From contig NZ_CP007410.1 of NCBI RefSeq assembly GCF_000585995.1, forward strand, positions 6,565,001-6,629,000: DNA of 64,000 nt, given 5' to 3'. Below the pieces are notes generated by a model. It did no database searches. It saw nothing but the letters and a program-made list of their open reading frames with translations, and was not told the DNA's origin. A program made the position numbers and the translations under genes. This document shows positions 36,967 through 46,298 of this stretch, one piece after another. The first letter of the stretch is position 1; every line of letters begins with the position of its first letter. This stretch comes from Pseudomonas brassicacearum (lineage in GTDB: Bacteria; Pseudomonadota; Gammaproteobacteria; Pseudomonadales; Pseudomonadaceae).

Positions 36967-37832
36967 TGCTCGCGGCCACCCATTTCTGGCAACCTTTTCA
37001 GGAATTCGTCTTCATGCGCCGGGCGTTGCTTGGCGGCCTGGTGTTGGCTTGCAGCACGGCTCCGTTGGGGGTCTTTTTGATTTTGCGTCGCATGAGCCTG
37101 ATCGGCGACGCCGTGGCTCACGGCATTCTACCCGGCGCGGCCCTGGGGTTTTGGTTCGCCGGGCTGAGCCTACCCGCCCTGACGTTGGGTGGTCTCGGCG
37201 CGGGTCTGGGTATGGCTGGGCTGGCCGCATGGATCACCCGTCGTACCGGTCTGCGGGAAGACGCCAGCCTCGCGGCGATCTATCCCATTTCCTTGGCCGC
37301 TGGTGTGTTGATACTCGGCATGGCCGGCAAGCGCCTGGACCTGCTTCATTTGTTGTTTGGCTCAGCACTGGCAGTAGACGGCCCAACGCTCACCGGCATG
37401 CTCTGGGTTTCCGGAACCAGCCTGGTAGCGATGGCACTGATTTACCGCCCCCTGCTGCTCGACACCCTGGATCCGCTGTTCCTGCAAACCGTCAGTCGCC
37501 TGGGTCCCTTGGCCCACGGTGTATTCCTGACCTTGGTGGTGTTGAACCTGGTGATCGGCTTCCAAGCCATCGGGGCGCTAATGGTGGTCGGCCTGATGAT
37601 GCTGCCGTCTGCCGCTTCGCGGTTCTGGAGCCGTCGGCTGCCAGTCCTGATGATGGTCGCGGCACTGCTCGGTTGCCTGTCGGTGTGGCTCGGCCTGTTG
37701 CTGTCCTTCTATCTATCGCTGCCCAGCGGGCCTGCCATCGTATTGGTGGCGGGTGCGTTGTATCTGTTGTCCGTGGTGTTCGGTCCGGTGCACGGCTTGC
37801 TGCGCCGCCCGCCTTTGCTCACATCCCAATGA
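36966..37832 (+). CDS. Zinc/manganese-type ABC transporter permease (ABC-3 family)
   Basis: The 288-residue permease has about eight helices and the metal-family opening FQEFVFMRRALLGGLVLACSTAPLGVFLILRRMSLIGDAVAH, then QAIGALMVVGLMMLPSAAS. ATG 36966 overlaps the ATPase stop codon (TGATG). It is coupled to its neighbours on both sides. Confidence 0.9.
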   Translation: MLAATHFWQPFQEFVFMRRALLGGLVLACSTAPLGVFLILRRMSLIGDAVAHGILPGAALGFWFAGLSLPALTLGGLGAGLGMAGLAAWITRRTGLREDASLAAIYPISLAAGVLILGMAGKRLDLLHLLFGSALAVDGPTLTGMLWVSGTSLVAMALIYRPLLLDTLDPLFLQTVSRLGPLAHGVFLTLVVLNLVIGFQAIGALMVVGLMMLPSAASRFWSRRLPVLMMVAALLGCLSVWLGLLLSFYLSLPSGPAIVLVAGALYLLSVVFGPVHGLLRRPPLLTSQ

Positions 37833-37843
37833 GGTGTTTCCCG

Positions 37844-38719
37844 ATGCGCGTCCTGCTCGTGCTGTTCAGTCTGATGCTGTCCATGTCTTTATCTGCCGCC
37901 GAAAAACTTCAGGTAGTGACCAGCTTCAGCATCCTCGCCGACATGACCCAACAGGTCGGCGGTGAGCATATCCAAATCACCAACATGGTCGGCCCGGACG
38001 CCGATGCGCACACCTACGAACCCACGCCAGACGACGCCAAGGCTCTGCTCAAGGCAAAACTGATCATCAAGAATGGACTGGGCTTCGAGCCGTGGCTGGA
38101 TCGCCTGGTCACCAGCACCGAAACCAGCGCACCGGTGATCAGCGCAAGTCGTGGGGTGATCCCACGCTCACTGGATGAAGATGGCGAAACCATCCCCGAT
38201 CCGCACGCCTGGCATAACCTGGCGAATGCCGAGTTGTATGTCAGCAACATCACCAAAGCGCTGGAAGCCGCCGACCCGGCCAACAAAGCCGATTACGAAC
38301 GCAACAGCCAGGCGTACCTGAAGAACATCTACGCCCTGCTCGCCGAAGCCAAGGCCAAGTTCGGTGCATTGCCGCCCGGCAACCGCAAGATCGTGACGTC
38401 CCACGATGCATTCGGTTACCTGGGCCAGGCCTACGGCATCGAGTTCATGGCGCCCCAGGGTTTGTCCACTGAGCGTGAACCCTCGGCGGCAGAAGTCGCG
38501 GCGCTGATTACCCAGATCCGTAAGGCGAAAGTCAAAGCGGTGTTTATGGAAAATATCAAGGATGCGCGCCTGCTCAAGCAGATTGCCGACGAGAGCGGCG
38601 CGCACATTGGCGGTACGCTGTACTCTGACGCCCTCGCGGCCAGTGGGCCGGCGAGCACCTTTACTGGGTTGTTCGAGTACAACCTCAATACGTTGTATGA
38701 GGCTTTGAGTCGGCCTTGA
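37844..38719 (+). CDS. Metal ABC transporter substrate-binding protein (cluster A-I)
   Basis: The 291-residue periplasmic protein has signal MRVLLVLFSLMLSMSLSAAEK. Likely metal ligands are His56 (DADAHTYEP), a second His in DPHAWHNLANA, a third His in VTSHDAFGYLG and an Asp in GTLYSDALA, the His3-Asp set of zinc-type proteins. It lacks the long His-rich loop of ZnuA, unlike classical high-affinity zinc binders. ATG 37844 follows GAGG; ATG 37829 is in frame. It ends the folE2 operon. Confidence 0.88.
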   Translation: MRVLLVLFSLMLSMSLSAAEKLQVVTSFSILADMTQQVGGEHIQITNMVGPDADAHTYEPTPDDAKALLKAKLIIKNGLGFEPWLDRLVTSTETSAPVISASRGVIPRSLDEDGETIPDPHAWHNLANAELYVSNITKALEAADPANKADYERNSQAYLKNIYALLAEAKAKFGALPPGNRKIVTSHDAFGYLGQAYGIEFMAPQGLSTEREPSAAEVAALITQIRKAKVKAVFMENIKDARLLKQIADESGAHIGGTLYSDALAASGPASTFTGLFEYNLNTLYEALSRP

Positions 38720-38754
38720 TCAGGCTGCTTATGTGGTGAGGGGCAGGTCCAATG

Positions 38755-38795
38755 GGGCTGCTGCGCAGCCCAGCGGGAGCAAGCTCCCTCGCCAC
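38755..38795. repeat. Single REP element
   Basis: GGGCTGCTGCGCAGCCCAGC followed by GGGAGCAAGCTCCCTCGCCA is one arm of the GTGGCGAGGGAGC-class repeat, between the ABC binding-protein gene and the convergent DUF3617 gene. Confidence 0.85.
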
Positions 38796-38821
38796 GGAGA
38801 TCTCAGCGTCTAAGAGAAGGG

Positions 38822-39343
38822 TCAGGCCCTCGGCTTGACCGTCCCGCAATCCTGCCCCAACCAAACAGCACGGGTATCGAGGCTGCCGTTTTGTTGGATG
38901 CCAGTCGCATTGAAGGTGCCGTTGACCTTGGTGGTGAATTCACGATCGCTCTGGAACGTCGCGACACCATTGCCCTGGGCTTTCGGACAGCTGAAGCGAA
39001 ACTTCCACTGATTGCCGGTACGGTCGGTAATCTGTTGCTTGCAACCCGATTGCGGGTCTTGCAACGGAATGTCATTGGTTTGCACCTGCGCCGGGGTCAG
39101 GCACACACGAATACCTTTGCCACCCATGGTGATGCCCTGCTTCTCCAGCATTGCCCGTTGCTCCGGGGTCATCTGGTTTTGCACTTGGCCCAGCAGAAGC
39201 TGCAGGTCCGGCAGGTTCTGGTTATCGACTTTCATGTTGCTGGTGGTCAGTTCCCACAAACCCGGTTGAAGCATCTGCGCCTGAGCTGCCATCGGAACCG
39301 ATAAGCCAACCGCCAAGGCCAAACCCAGCAGACGAACATTCAT
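38822..39343 (-). CDS. DUF3617 periplasmic protein
   Basis: The 173-residue protein has a signal peptide (MNVRLLGLALAVGLSVPMAA, cleavage near AQA). The family opening LQPGLWELTTSNMKVDNQ is followed by conserved cysteines (VCLTPAQV, SGCKQQITDRTGNQWKFRFSC) and a beta-rich C-terminus. DUF3617 proteins are widespread and uncharacterised. ATG 39343 lies 8 bp after GGAG. Confidence 0.88.
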   Translation of the reverse strand: MNVRLLGLALAVGLSVPMAAQAQMLQPGLWELTTSNMKVDNQNLPDLQLLLGQVQNQMTPEQRAMLEKQGITMGGKGIRVCLTPAQVQTNDIPLQDPQSGCKQQITDRTGNQWKFRFSCPKAQGNGVATFQSDREFTTKVNGTFNATGIQQNGSLDTRAVWLGQDCGTVKPRA

Positions 39344-39484
39344 TGCATAAACTCCAGAGGACAAGTGGCCGTTAGACGCCGCCCACAGGCTTCGGTTCAG
39401 GCCCCGGATGAGTGAATTAAATAGCGACATTCGCCCGGGAACATGGTCTGTTAAGCATTGAAGTTTCAGGAGCAAGGCTGCCCC

Positions 39485-40924
39485 ATGGATTTTTTCGGCC
39501 CCCATGTTTTCGGTTACCTGATCGCACTCCTCCACACCCTGGGTTCCATCGCCGCTGTCCATGCGGTACTGACGGTGCGCACAGCTCAAGGCTCGATTGC
39601 CTGGGCCCTGTCGCTGGTGTTCATTCCCTACCTGACGTTGATCCCCTACCTGGTTTTCGGACGCAGCACCTTCGACGGCTACATCAAGGCGCGCCGGCAA
39701 GCCAACGAGGAGATGCGCAAGGCCATCTCCGAATTGAACTGGCGCCCATGGGTCGAGGAAGCCCTGACCGCTCGCGCCTCCCAGGCCTATGCCTCGTTAC
39801 GGGCGATGCCCAAGTTGGGGCGCACACCGTGCCTGGCGAACAATCAGGTGCGATTGCTGGTCAATGGGTATGCGACGTTCGAGGCGATTTTCCAGGCCAT
39901 CGATGACGCTCGCCAGGCCGTCTTGATCCAATTTTTCATCATTCACGACGACCGTCTTGGCCTGCGCCTACAAACGCTGCTTTTGAAAAAAGCTGCCGAA
40001 GGCGTAGCGGTGTATCTGCTCTATGACCGCATCGGCAGCCATTCACTGCCCCACCGCTACGTCCAGGCGTTGCGCGACGGCGGTGTCCACGTGAAAGCCT
40101 TCGCGACCCGTAGCGGCTGGCTCAACCGGTTCCAGGTCAATTTTCGCAACCATCGCAAGATCGTCGTGGTGGACGGCGTCCTGGGTTTCGTCGGCGGACA
40201 CAACGTGGGCGATGAATACATGGGTGAAAAGCCGCCCTTGGCACCGTGGCGCGACACCCATGTCGAAGTCTGCGGGCCGGTGGTGGGGAGCATGCAAGAG
40301 TCGTTTGCCGAAGACTGGTTCTGGGCGGCCCGCTCGTTGCCGCCACTGATCTTGCCAGACTCTTACCCGGACGACGGTGTGCTCTGCCAGTTGCTGGCCA
40401 GCGGCCCGGCCGATGCCTACGAAACCTGCTCATTGTTTTTTGTCGAGGCAATTCACGCGGCCAGCGAACGCGTCTGGATCACAACGCCTTACTTCATTCC
40501 TGACGAAGCGGTGTTCGCCGCGTTACGCCTGGCGGTGCTGCGCGGGGTGGACGTGCGCATCCTGCTGCCCTCACGACCAGACCACAAGATCGTCTACGCG
40601 GCTTCCAGCCTGTATGCGTTTGAAGCGGTGCGCGCCGGTGTGCGAGTGTTCCGTTATCAGCCGGGTTTCCTGCACCAGAAAGTGGTGCTGATCGACCGGG
40701 AAATCAGCGCCATCGGCAGTGCGAATCTGGACAACCGATCGTTCCGATTGAATTTCGAAGTGATGCTGCTAACCGTAGATATCCCATTCGCCACCGAGGT
40801 CGAGCAGATGCTTGAGAGGGACTTCGCCCAAGCCCAGGAAATCGACAAACAAGAAGGCCGGGAAACCCACCGCCTGCAAAAGGTCGGCATGCGGATCGCC
40901 CGGCTGATTTCCCCGATTCTTTAA
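39485..40924 (+). CDS. cls: Cardiolipin synthase
   Basis: The 479-residue membrane phospholipase D-family enzyme has two N-terminal helices and two HKD motifs: [19 protein letters not shown] and [25 protein letters not shown]. It condenses two phosphatidylglycerol molecules to cardiolipin. ATG 39485 gives the standard start [12 protein letters not shown], behind AGGAG 12 bp away. It overlaps the convergent cfa gene by 4 bp, so two membrane-lipid genes share their 3' ends. Confidence 0.93.
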   Translation: MDFFGPHVFGYLIALLHTLGSIAAVHAVLTVRTAQGSIAWALSLVFIPYLTLIPYLVFGRSTFDGYIKARRQANEEMRKAISELNWRPWVEEALTARASQAYASLRAMPKLGRTPCLANNQVRLLVNGYATFEAIFQAIDDARQAVLIQFFIIHDDRLGLRLQTLLLKKAAEGVAVYLLYDRIGSHSLPHRYVQALRDGGVHVKAFATRSGWLNRFQVNFRNHRKIVVVDGVLGFVGGHNVGDEYMGEKPPLAPWRDTHVEVCGPVVGSMQESFAEDWFWAARSLPPLILPDSYPDDGVLCQLLASGPADAYETCSLFFVEAIHAASERVWITTPYFIPDEAVFAALRLAVLRGVDVRILLPSRPDHKIVYAASSLYAFEAVRAGVRVFRYQPGFLHQKVVLIDREISAIGSANLDNRSFRLNFEVMLLTVDIPFATEVEQMLERDFAQAQEIDKQEGRETHRLQKVGMRIARLISPIL

Positions 40925-42108
40925 GGCGTGTAGATGTCGTCACGGGTCCAGGGCAATTCATGGCTGCCGTCGGCGTGGGCCTTCACCGCCAGGATCTGGT
41001 GCAGATTGATCCAGCCCTTGGCAAACGCATAGGCGCAGCCAGCCAAGTACAACCGCCAGATCCGTAGCGCCTGCTCCGGCACCTCCTTCGAAGCGGCCTC
41101 GAGGTTGTCCTCCAGGCGTTCACTCCAATGATCAAGCGTGCGCGCGTAGTGCATGCGCAGGCTTTCCACGTCGACAATCTCTAGCCCCGCTTCGCTGATG
41201 TGCGCGGAAATCATCGACAGGTGCGGTAGCTCACCGTTGGGAAACACGTACTTCTCGATGAACTCCCCCGCGCCGCGACCGACCGGACGACCATCGGTGT
41301 GCTTGGCGGTAATGCCGTGGTTCATCACCAGCCCACCCTCGCGCACGGCGCCGAACAGTGTCTTACAGTACTGCTCGAGGTTGGCGTGGCCAACGTGCTC
41401 AAACATGCCGACGCTGACCACCTTGTCGAAGCGGCCGTCCTGGGGCAAGTCACGGTAGTCCAACAGTTGCAACTCCACCTGATCTTCCAGCCCCTCCGCC
41501 TTGACCCGCTCCCGGGCCAACGCCAGTTGCGCTTTGCTCAGGGTAATGCCAAACACCTTGGCACCGAATTCTCGCGCCGCATACCGCGCCAAACCGCCCC
41601 ATCCGCAGCCGACATCCAGCAAGTATTCACCGGGCTGCAAGCGCAGTTTGCGACACAAATGGCGGAATTTGGCTTGCTGGGCCTGTTCGAGGGATTCGCT
41701 GCCCGTCTCGAAATAGGCACAGGAATAGGCCATGTCGCTGTCGAGCCACAGCTGATAGAAAGCGTTGGAAAGGTCATAGTGATAGGAAATCGCCTTGGCA
41801 TCGGTTTCCTTGTCATGGATCGAGCGCACCGGCAGTTGGTCGGAGTCTTCATCAACCAGCGCCTGGCTCCATTCATCGCAGACACGAATGACTTCGTGAA
41901 TCGAACCTTCAAGTTCGAGTTTGCCCTCTACAAACGCCGCCCCCAGTGCATCCAGGCTGGGATGGGTGAATTGCGCGACCATTTGTGGGTCCTTGACCAC
42001 GATCGTGACGCTGGGATCGGCACCCAGCGTGAATTCATGGCCATCCCAGAGCCGCAGCCGAAGCGGTAAATGCAGATTCTGTAAGGCCGGTGGAAGTTGC
42101 GCGAGCAT
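40921..42108 (-). CDS. cfa: Cyclopropane-fatty-acyl-phospholipid synthase
   Basis: The 395-residue methyltransferase has SAM motif [17 protein letters not shown], then [22 protein letters not shown] and the C-terminal [23 protein letters not shown]. It adds a methylene from SAM to unsaturated acyl chains of membrane lipids. ATG 42108 follows a strong AGGGGGG. Immediately upstream is a perfect 16-bp palindrome (42125-42140). Confidence 0.93.
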   Translation of the reverse strand: MLAQLPPALQNLHLPLRLRLWDGHEFTLGADPSVTIVVKDPQMVAQFTHPSLDALGAAFVEGKLELEGSIHEVIRVCDEWSQALVDEDSDQLPVRSIHDKETDAKAISYHYDLSNAFYQLWLDSDMAYSCAYFETGSESLEQAQQAKFRHLCRKLRLQPGEYLLDVGCGWGGLARYAAREFGAKVFGITLSKAQLALARERVKAEGLEDQVELQLLDYRDLPQDGRFDKVVSVGMFEHVGHANLEQYCKTLFGAVREGGLVMNHGITAKHTDGRPVGRGAGEFIEKYVFPNGELPHLSMISAHISEAGLEIVDVESLRMHYARTLDHWSERLEDNLEAASKEVPEQALRIWRLYLAGCAYAFAKGWINLHQILAVKAHADGSHELPWTRDDIYTP

Positions 42109-42124
42109 GAGTGAACCCCCCTTG

Positions 42125-42140
42125 TTTCAGACGTCTGAAA
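42125..42140. promoter_or_regulatory. Perfect 16-bp palindrome at the cfa leader
   Basis: TTTCAGACGTCTGAAA lies 17-32 bp before the cfa start codon, just upstream of its Shine-Dalgarno. It could be a TetR-type operator or an RNA hairpin next to the ribosome site. Confidence 0.5.
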
Positions 42141-42170
42141 ATGAGGGTAGACCATCGTAGAAAAATAGCA

Positions 42171-42194
42171 GGCTATCGAATTTATAGCCTTTTT
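42171..42194. terminator. Hairpin terminator after the P-type ATPase operon
   Basis: GGCTAT-N7-ATAGCC is followed on the plus strand by five T residues. On the minus strand it is followed by TGCTATTTTT, so it can end the ATPase operon (stop codon 42293), though the plus-strand T run is cleaner. Confidence 0.5.
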
Positions 42195-42292
42195 CTATCG
42201 TTGTCCCAAATTCACTCCTTGTATGGGAGGTCACCAGCATGGTACGCCCTCTCCAATAGCAGACTGTAAGCGCGGCGCACAGTTCGCAGGGG

Positions 42293-44209
42293 CTATCCAA
42301 CGGCTTCCTTCTCTTGGATTTTCAGTAGCGGCTCCTGAAAACGCAGCAATCGTCCGGCATTACCTAATACTAGCAGCGTGCTCAAATTGTGCAGCAGCGC
42401 CGCGATCATCGCCCCTGCAGCGCCGAGCCAGCCAAATGCTGCAAAGGCCACGATGGCCAGCGTCCACCCCAGGCCGATGATCACGTTGACTTGCAGCGTG
42501 CGCCGGCAGTGGCGACTGAGCCGCACACAGGTGCCGAGGCGTCGTAGGTCGCTGCCGATCAGCACGATGTCCGCCGACGCGAGGGCAATGTCCGCACCGC
42601 CCGCGCCCATCGCGACGCCCACGACTCCAGCCTTGAGTGCCAGGGAATCATTGATGCCGTCGCCCACCACCATGGGCCGGAAACCGTGGTCGATTTCGGC
42701 CATGACCCGCTTGAGTTTGTCTTCCGGCAAGGCCTGGGCCTGTACATCGCTGATACCGATGTCCCGCGCCAGGGTGTTGGCCACGCTCTGGCGATCACCG
42801 GTCAGCAGTAACTGACGGCCAAGGCCCAATTCCCGCAGTTCGGCCATGGCCACCCGCGCTTCTGGCTTGACGCTGTCGGCCAGCAGCAACCAGGCGAGGA
42901 ATTGCCCGTCCAGGGCCAGCCCGGCAATCGGGCCGTCGTGATTGGGAACCGCTGAAGTCTCGATACCCAACTGAGTAAACAACTCCGGCCGACCAAGGGC
43001 CGCCTCGCCCCGCTCGGTCATCGCCACCACACCCAGGCCCTGACGCTCATGGATATCGGTCAACGGCAGGCAGCTGTCCTGTTCCACCAGCCCCGCCAAC
43101 GCGCGGCTGACCGGATGACTGCTGGCCGACCCCAGGCTGGCAGCCAATGCCCGTAAAGGAGCGTGATCGTCGTGCACAGTTTCGATGGATTGCAGGCGCA
43201 GGGCGCCGTACGTCAGCGTGCCGGTCTTGTCGACGACCAGCGACGTCAGGTCCGCCAGTTCTTCCAGAAAGGCCGAGCTGCGGATCAGAATCCCATGGCG
43301 CGCCGCCACCGCAATTCCGGCAATAGCCGTCGCTGGCGCTGACAGCACCAATGCGCATGGACACGCTGCCACCAATACCGCCAACATCGCCTGGGAATCG
43401 TTGGTGACAAACCAGGTCACCGCGGCCAGCAATAACACCAGCACCAGATAACTGCCGGCGTAGCGTTCCAGCAATCGAGTGATGGGTGGCTTGGAACGTT
43501 CTGCGTTTTGCATCAAGGCGATGACTTTGCCCAGGGTTGATTCATTGCCGGTGCGAGTCACTTCCAAACGCAGCAAGCCATCAAGGTTGATCGCGCCACC
43601 AAAGACTTCGGTACCGACCACGGCCTCCAGTGGCACCGATTCACCCGTGATCGGCGCCGTGTCGAGGCTGGCCTGGCCGGACAACACGCGACCATCGGCC
43701 GGCACCCGGTCCCCAGCGCGCACCTCCACCACATCACCGGGTTGCAACGTGCCGTTATCGACCTCAAGGATCGAACCGTTGGCCTGCACCTTGCGGCCTT
43801 GGCTGCGGGTCAGTTGCCCAAGGGCGTGGATCGCTTCCTGGGAGCCGATGACGCTGCGCTCTTCCAGCACATGGCCGAAGATCATGATGATCGGCAGCAA
43901 CGCTGCGGTCAGCAGGTCACCGGTGGCCCAGGCGCCAAGCATTGCCAGGGCGATCAGTTGATCGGTGATCCCATGCAGGCTCGGATAACGCAGACTGTAC
44001 CAAGCCGACCGCATCACTGGGACTGCCACCAGCAGCGAGGCAAATCCCAACAGCAGCTGACTGACGCCACTCTGTTGCGGCGACCAACCGCGCCACACCA
44101 GGCCCAGGACGAGCAGGCCGAGAGCGAGCATCGCCAAGGTCAATTGGCGGGCGGCAGCGCGTTGTTCGGCGCTGGACAACATCGGCGCGGCGGCGGTTTG
44201 AGCGGTCAT
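42293..44209 (-). CDS. P1B-type heavy-metal ATPase
   Basis: The 638-residue protein has no N-terminal HMA domain. Conserved elements are TGES, the membrane CPC motif (residues 283-285, AACPCALVL), the phosphorylated Asp327 in DKTGTLT, the HP pair in SSHPVSRAL, and GDGINDS. The last helix carries HNLST (His607), unlike the DxG of zinc/cadmium exporters or the HEGGT of P1B-4 pumps; it resembles CtpC-like pumps, from memory. It overlaps the upstream SPFH gene by ATGA and is the last gene of a four-gene coupled operon with a Zur-like box. Metal and direction of transport are not assigned. Confidence 0.88.
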   Translation of the reverse strand: MTAQTAAAPMLSSAEQRAAARQLTLAMLALGLLVLGLVWRGWSPQQSGVSQLLLGFASLLVAVPVMRSAWYSLRYPSLHGITDQLIALAMLGAWATGDLLTAALLPIIMIFGHVLEERSVIGSQEAIHALGQLTRSQGRKVQANGSILEVDNGTLQPGDVVEVRAGDRVPADGRVLSGQASLDTAPITGESVPLEAVVGTEVFGGAINLDGLLRLEVTRTGNESTLGKVIALMQNAERSKPPITRLLERYAGSYLVLVLLLAAVTWFVTNDSQAMLAVLVAACPCALVLSAPATAIAGIAVAARHGILIRSSAFLEELADLTSLVVDKTGTLTYGALRLQSIETVHDDHAPLRALAASLGSASSHPVSRALAGLVEQDSCLPLTDIHERQGLGVVAMTERGEAALGRPELFTQLGIETSAVPNHDGPIAGLALDGQFLAWLLLADSVKPEARVAMAELRELGLGRQLLLTGDRQSVANTLARDIGISDVQAQALPEDKLKRVMAEIDHGFRPMVVGDGINDSLALKAGVVGVAMGAGGADIALASADIVLIGSDLRRLGTCVRLSRHCRRTLQVNVIIGLGWTLAIVAFAAFGWLGAAGAMIAALLHNLSTLLVLGNAGRLLRFQEPLLKIQEKEAVG

Positions 44210-45258
44210 TGTTCGGCTCCCTGAATGATCAGGCGGGAATCGTCTTTCGGATCGACCGTTGTCACTGAGCCGGCGCGACGAAGGATAGCGGGCATGCGCT
44301 CGCGATAAAGGCGCAGCAGCAGTTGTGGACCGCTGCCTTGGGACTTGGCCAGGCCGAGCACCGTGGCGGTATCGGCCGACGCCTTGGCAAGCCGCTCGCT
44401 GGCCTGGGCATGGGCGACTTGTACGGCGCGGTCGGCGTCCTGGCGGGCGGTCTGGGTCAGTTTCTCGGCTTCGGTCCGCGCGTTGGCGACGGCTTTGTCG
44501 GCCTGTTGACTGGCCGTCAGTACCGCATTGAAGGCACTCACCGCCGGCCCTGGCAGGCTCGACTGCACGTCGACCCGGACCACTTCGATGCCCAGCCCCT
44601 GCCCTGTCGCGGCCAGATCGGCCAGGCGGCGGTTAATGCCTTGCACCAGATCGCCGCGCAAGCGCTCACGGCGCTCGGCAGCCTGGTTGTCGCTGCCCAT
44701 CAGTTCAGGGCGCGCCACCAGGATGGTGTCCAGATCCCGTGCGGCAGTCAGGGCCACGGCACTGCGGGTCGCGAGTCGGTCCAGTGCCGGCAGCACATGT
44801 TCGCCCTGCAAAACAAACGCGTAGGGCTCGGTGACTTTGTAGAACAGCCGCACATCCAGCTGCACGACCCCCGCGTCACCGGTCAATAAATAACCGGAAC
44901 CGGCCAAGGCATCGCTGACCGGCGTGGCAAAACTGGCGACGCGATCAGCCTGCAACGCGGCATCCGAACGCAGCAGGTTTTCCACGCGCAGCTCCAGGAC
45001 TCGATCCGCCGCCGGCAGCAAAATTACTTGTTCCACGGGTCGAGGCCATGCCAACAAGAGGCCCGCATTCTGGATTCGATCCAAGGCACCGAAGTGCAGC
45101 ACCACCGCGCGGCTCTGTGGATCGATCTGCCGCACATTGGAAAAAGCCCAGGCCAACGCCGCCAGCACCGTGACCGCATAGAGCGCCAGAAAGGCCAGGC
45201 GCCCTGCCTGAATCCATGGGCTGGACAACCCATTTGTTCCACGTGGAACCAAACTCAT
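44206..45258 (-). CDS. SPFH/HflC-like membrane protein (second)
   Basis: The 350-residue protein has one N-terminal helix (RLAFLALYAVTVLAALAWAF) followed by an SPFH domain (DPQSRAVVLHFGALDRI, VQLDVRLFYKVTEPYAFVLQ) and a long Ala/Arg-rich coiled coil (about residues 225-320). HflK/HflC-type proteins form large membrane cages around the FtsH protease. Here the setting is a P-type ATPase operon, separate from any hflX-hflK-hflC locus in the window. The ATG overlaps the preceding gene by ATGA. A parS-like site lies across its codons 3-8. Confidence 0.85.
   Translation of the reverse strand: MSLVPRGTNGLSSPWIQAGRLAFLALYAVTVLAALAWAFSNVRQIDPQSRAVVLHFGALDRIQNAGLLLAWPRPVEQVILLPAADRVLELRVENLLRSDAALQADRVASFATPVSDALAGSGYLLTGDAGVVQLDVRLFYKVTEPYAFVLQGEHVLPALDRLATRSAVALTAARDLDTILVARPELMGSDNQAAERRERLRGDLVQGINRRLADLAATGQGLGIEVVRVDVQSSLPGPAVSAFNAVLTASQQADKAVANARTEAEKLTQTARQDADRAVQVAHAQASERLAKASADTATVLGLAKSQGSGPQLLLRLYRERMPAILRRAGSVTTVDPKDDSRLIIQGAEQ
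45235..45250. promoter_or_regulatory. parS-like site at the start of the second HflC-like gene
   Basis: TGTTCCACGTGGAACC has a perfect GTTCCACGTGGAAC core and 15 of 16 matches to the Pseudomonas parS consensus. It lies within coding sequence, 8 bp inside the start codon. Confidence 0.82.
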
Positions 45259-46298
45259 GGTTGTGTTCCACCTTTGGGTTCCACAGCAGGCGGACCGTCT
45301 ACCAACACCCGGAATGGCGCGGCGTCGGTGCGCAAAATCAGCTTTGTGCCCGGGCTGACGATAGTGCCCAACGTATCCAGCGAGCGCAGCAGATTGTAGA
45401 GCTGAGGCGAACCGGCGTATGCCCGGCCATAAATCTCGGCCGCTTCCACCCGGGACTGCGCCTCGATGTCAGCCGCTTTCACCGTGGCATCGGCCTGCAC
45501 GATTCGCGCATCTCGCTCCGCAGCGGAACGAATCTGCGCGGCTTCACGCTTGCCAATCGCCGTGCGTTCAGTGGCGATGGTTTCGCGCTCGGCACGCATG
45601 CGATCCACCGTCGCGGTCAGGGTCACCGAAGGCAAAGTCAGACGCTCAATACCGACTTGCAACACGCGCACGCCATAAGTGGTGAGCAACTGCTGATCGA
45701 TCTGCTGGCGCAACTGCGCTTCGAAATCGGCAATGCGCACCTGGCTGGCATCGGTGTTGACCAGGCTCGCCAAATCAAAACTGGCTGCGGTGGTTTCCAA
45801 TGCTGAACCGACGAACGTGCGGATCTGCCGGGCAGCTTCGTCCGGCTGATTCTGTACTGCACGCATGAAACGCTGGACGTTATCCGGGTCACCCTGGACC
45901 TGCCACGCCACGTACGCCTGGACGATGATTCGCAGGCCATCGCGGGTACCGACGTCCTGCAAACCGCTGGACGTAGTGCGCAACCGCAAGTCCACCGGAA
46001 TGGCCGCTTCGAACGGTGCCGGCCAGCGCCAGCCCAGGCCCGGTTGCAGCAGTACCCGGGCCGGGTTGCCGAAACGCGTGATCACCGTGGCCTCCCCCGA
46101 ACGCACCTGCACGAGGCTGGCAGCCGCGACAGCGAACCCCACCAGCAGCACGGCCCAGCCCATCCGCCGCCAAGGAAACGGACCGGCTTGCAGCGAATCG
46201 CCGTGATGGTGGTGATGATGATGCCCATGGTGATGACCGGCATGACCGTGATCGTGACCGACGTGGTCGTGGTGATCGTGTGAAGAAGACTGGCTCAA
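45255..46298 (-). CDS. SPFH/HflC-like membrane protein with His-rich N-terminus (first)
   Basis: The 347-residue protein begins with a cytosolic segment holding 17 histidines within residues 7-32 (HDHHDHVGHDHGHAGHHHG, then seven consecutive His). A single helix (WAVLLVGFAVAAASLVQV), an SPFH domain (EATVITRFGNPARVLLQPGLGW) and a C-terminal coiled coil (about 215-310) follow. The His segment should bind zinc or nickel. The start is TTG 46298, overlapping the upstream stop codon as TTGA; no ATG occurs before the SPFH domain. The weak start may limit its amount. Confidence 0.85.
   Translation of the reverse strand: MSQSSSHDHHDHVGHDHGHAGHHHGHHHHHHHGDSLQAGPFPWRRMGWAVLLVGFAVAAASLVQVRSGEATVITRFGNPARVLLQPGLGWRWPAPFEAAIPVDLRLRTTSSGLQDVGTRDGLRIIVQAYVAWQVQGDPDNVQRFMRAVQNQPDEAARQIRTFVGSALETTAASFDLASLVNTDASQVRIADFEAQLRQQIDQQLLTTYGVRVLQVGIERLTLPSVTLTATVDRMRAERETIATERTAIGKREAAQIRSAAERDARIVQADATVKAADIEAQSRVEAAEIYGRAYAGSPQLYNLLRSLDTLGTIVSPGTKLILRTDAAPFRVLVDGPPAVEPKGGTQP

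Noticed and set aside
36935..37843. A 300-codon extension of the metal-binding protein through the permease region
   Set aside because: That frame overlaps the permease with shadow-like sequence; the signal peptide begins at 37844.
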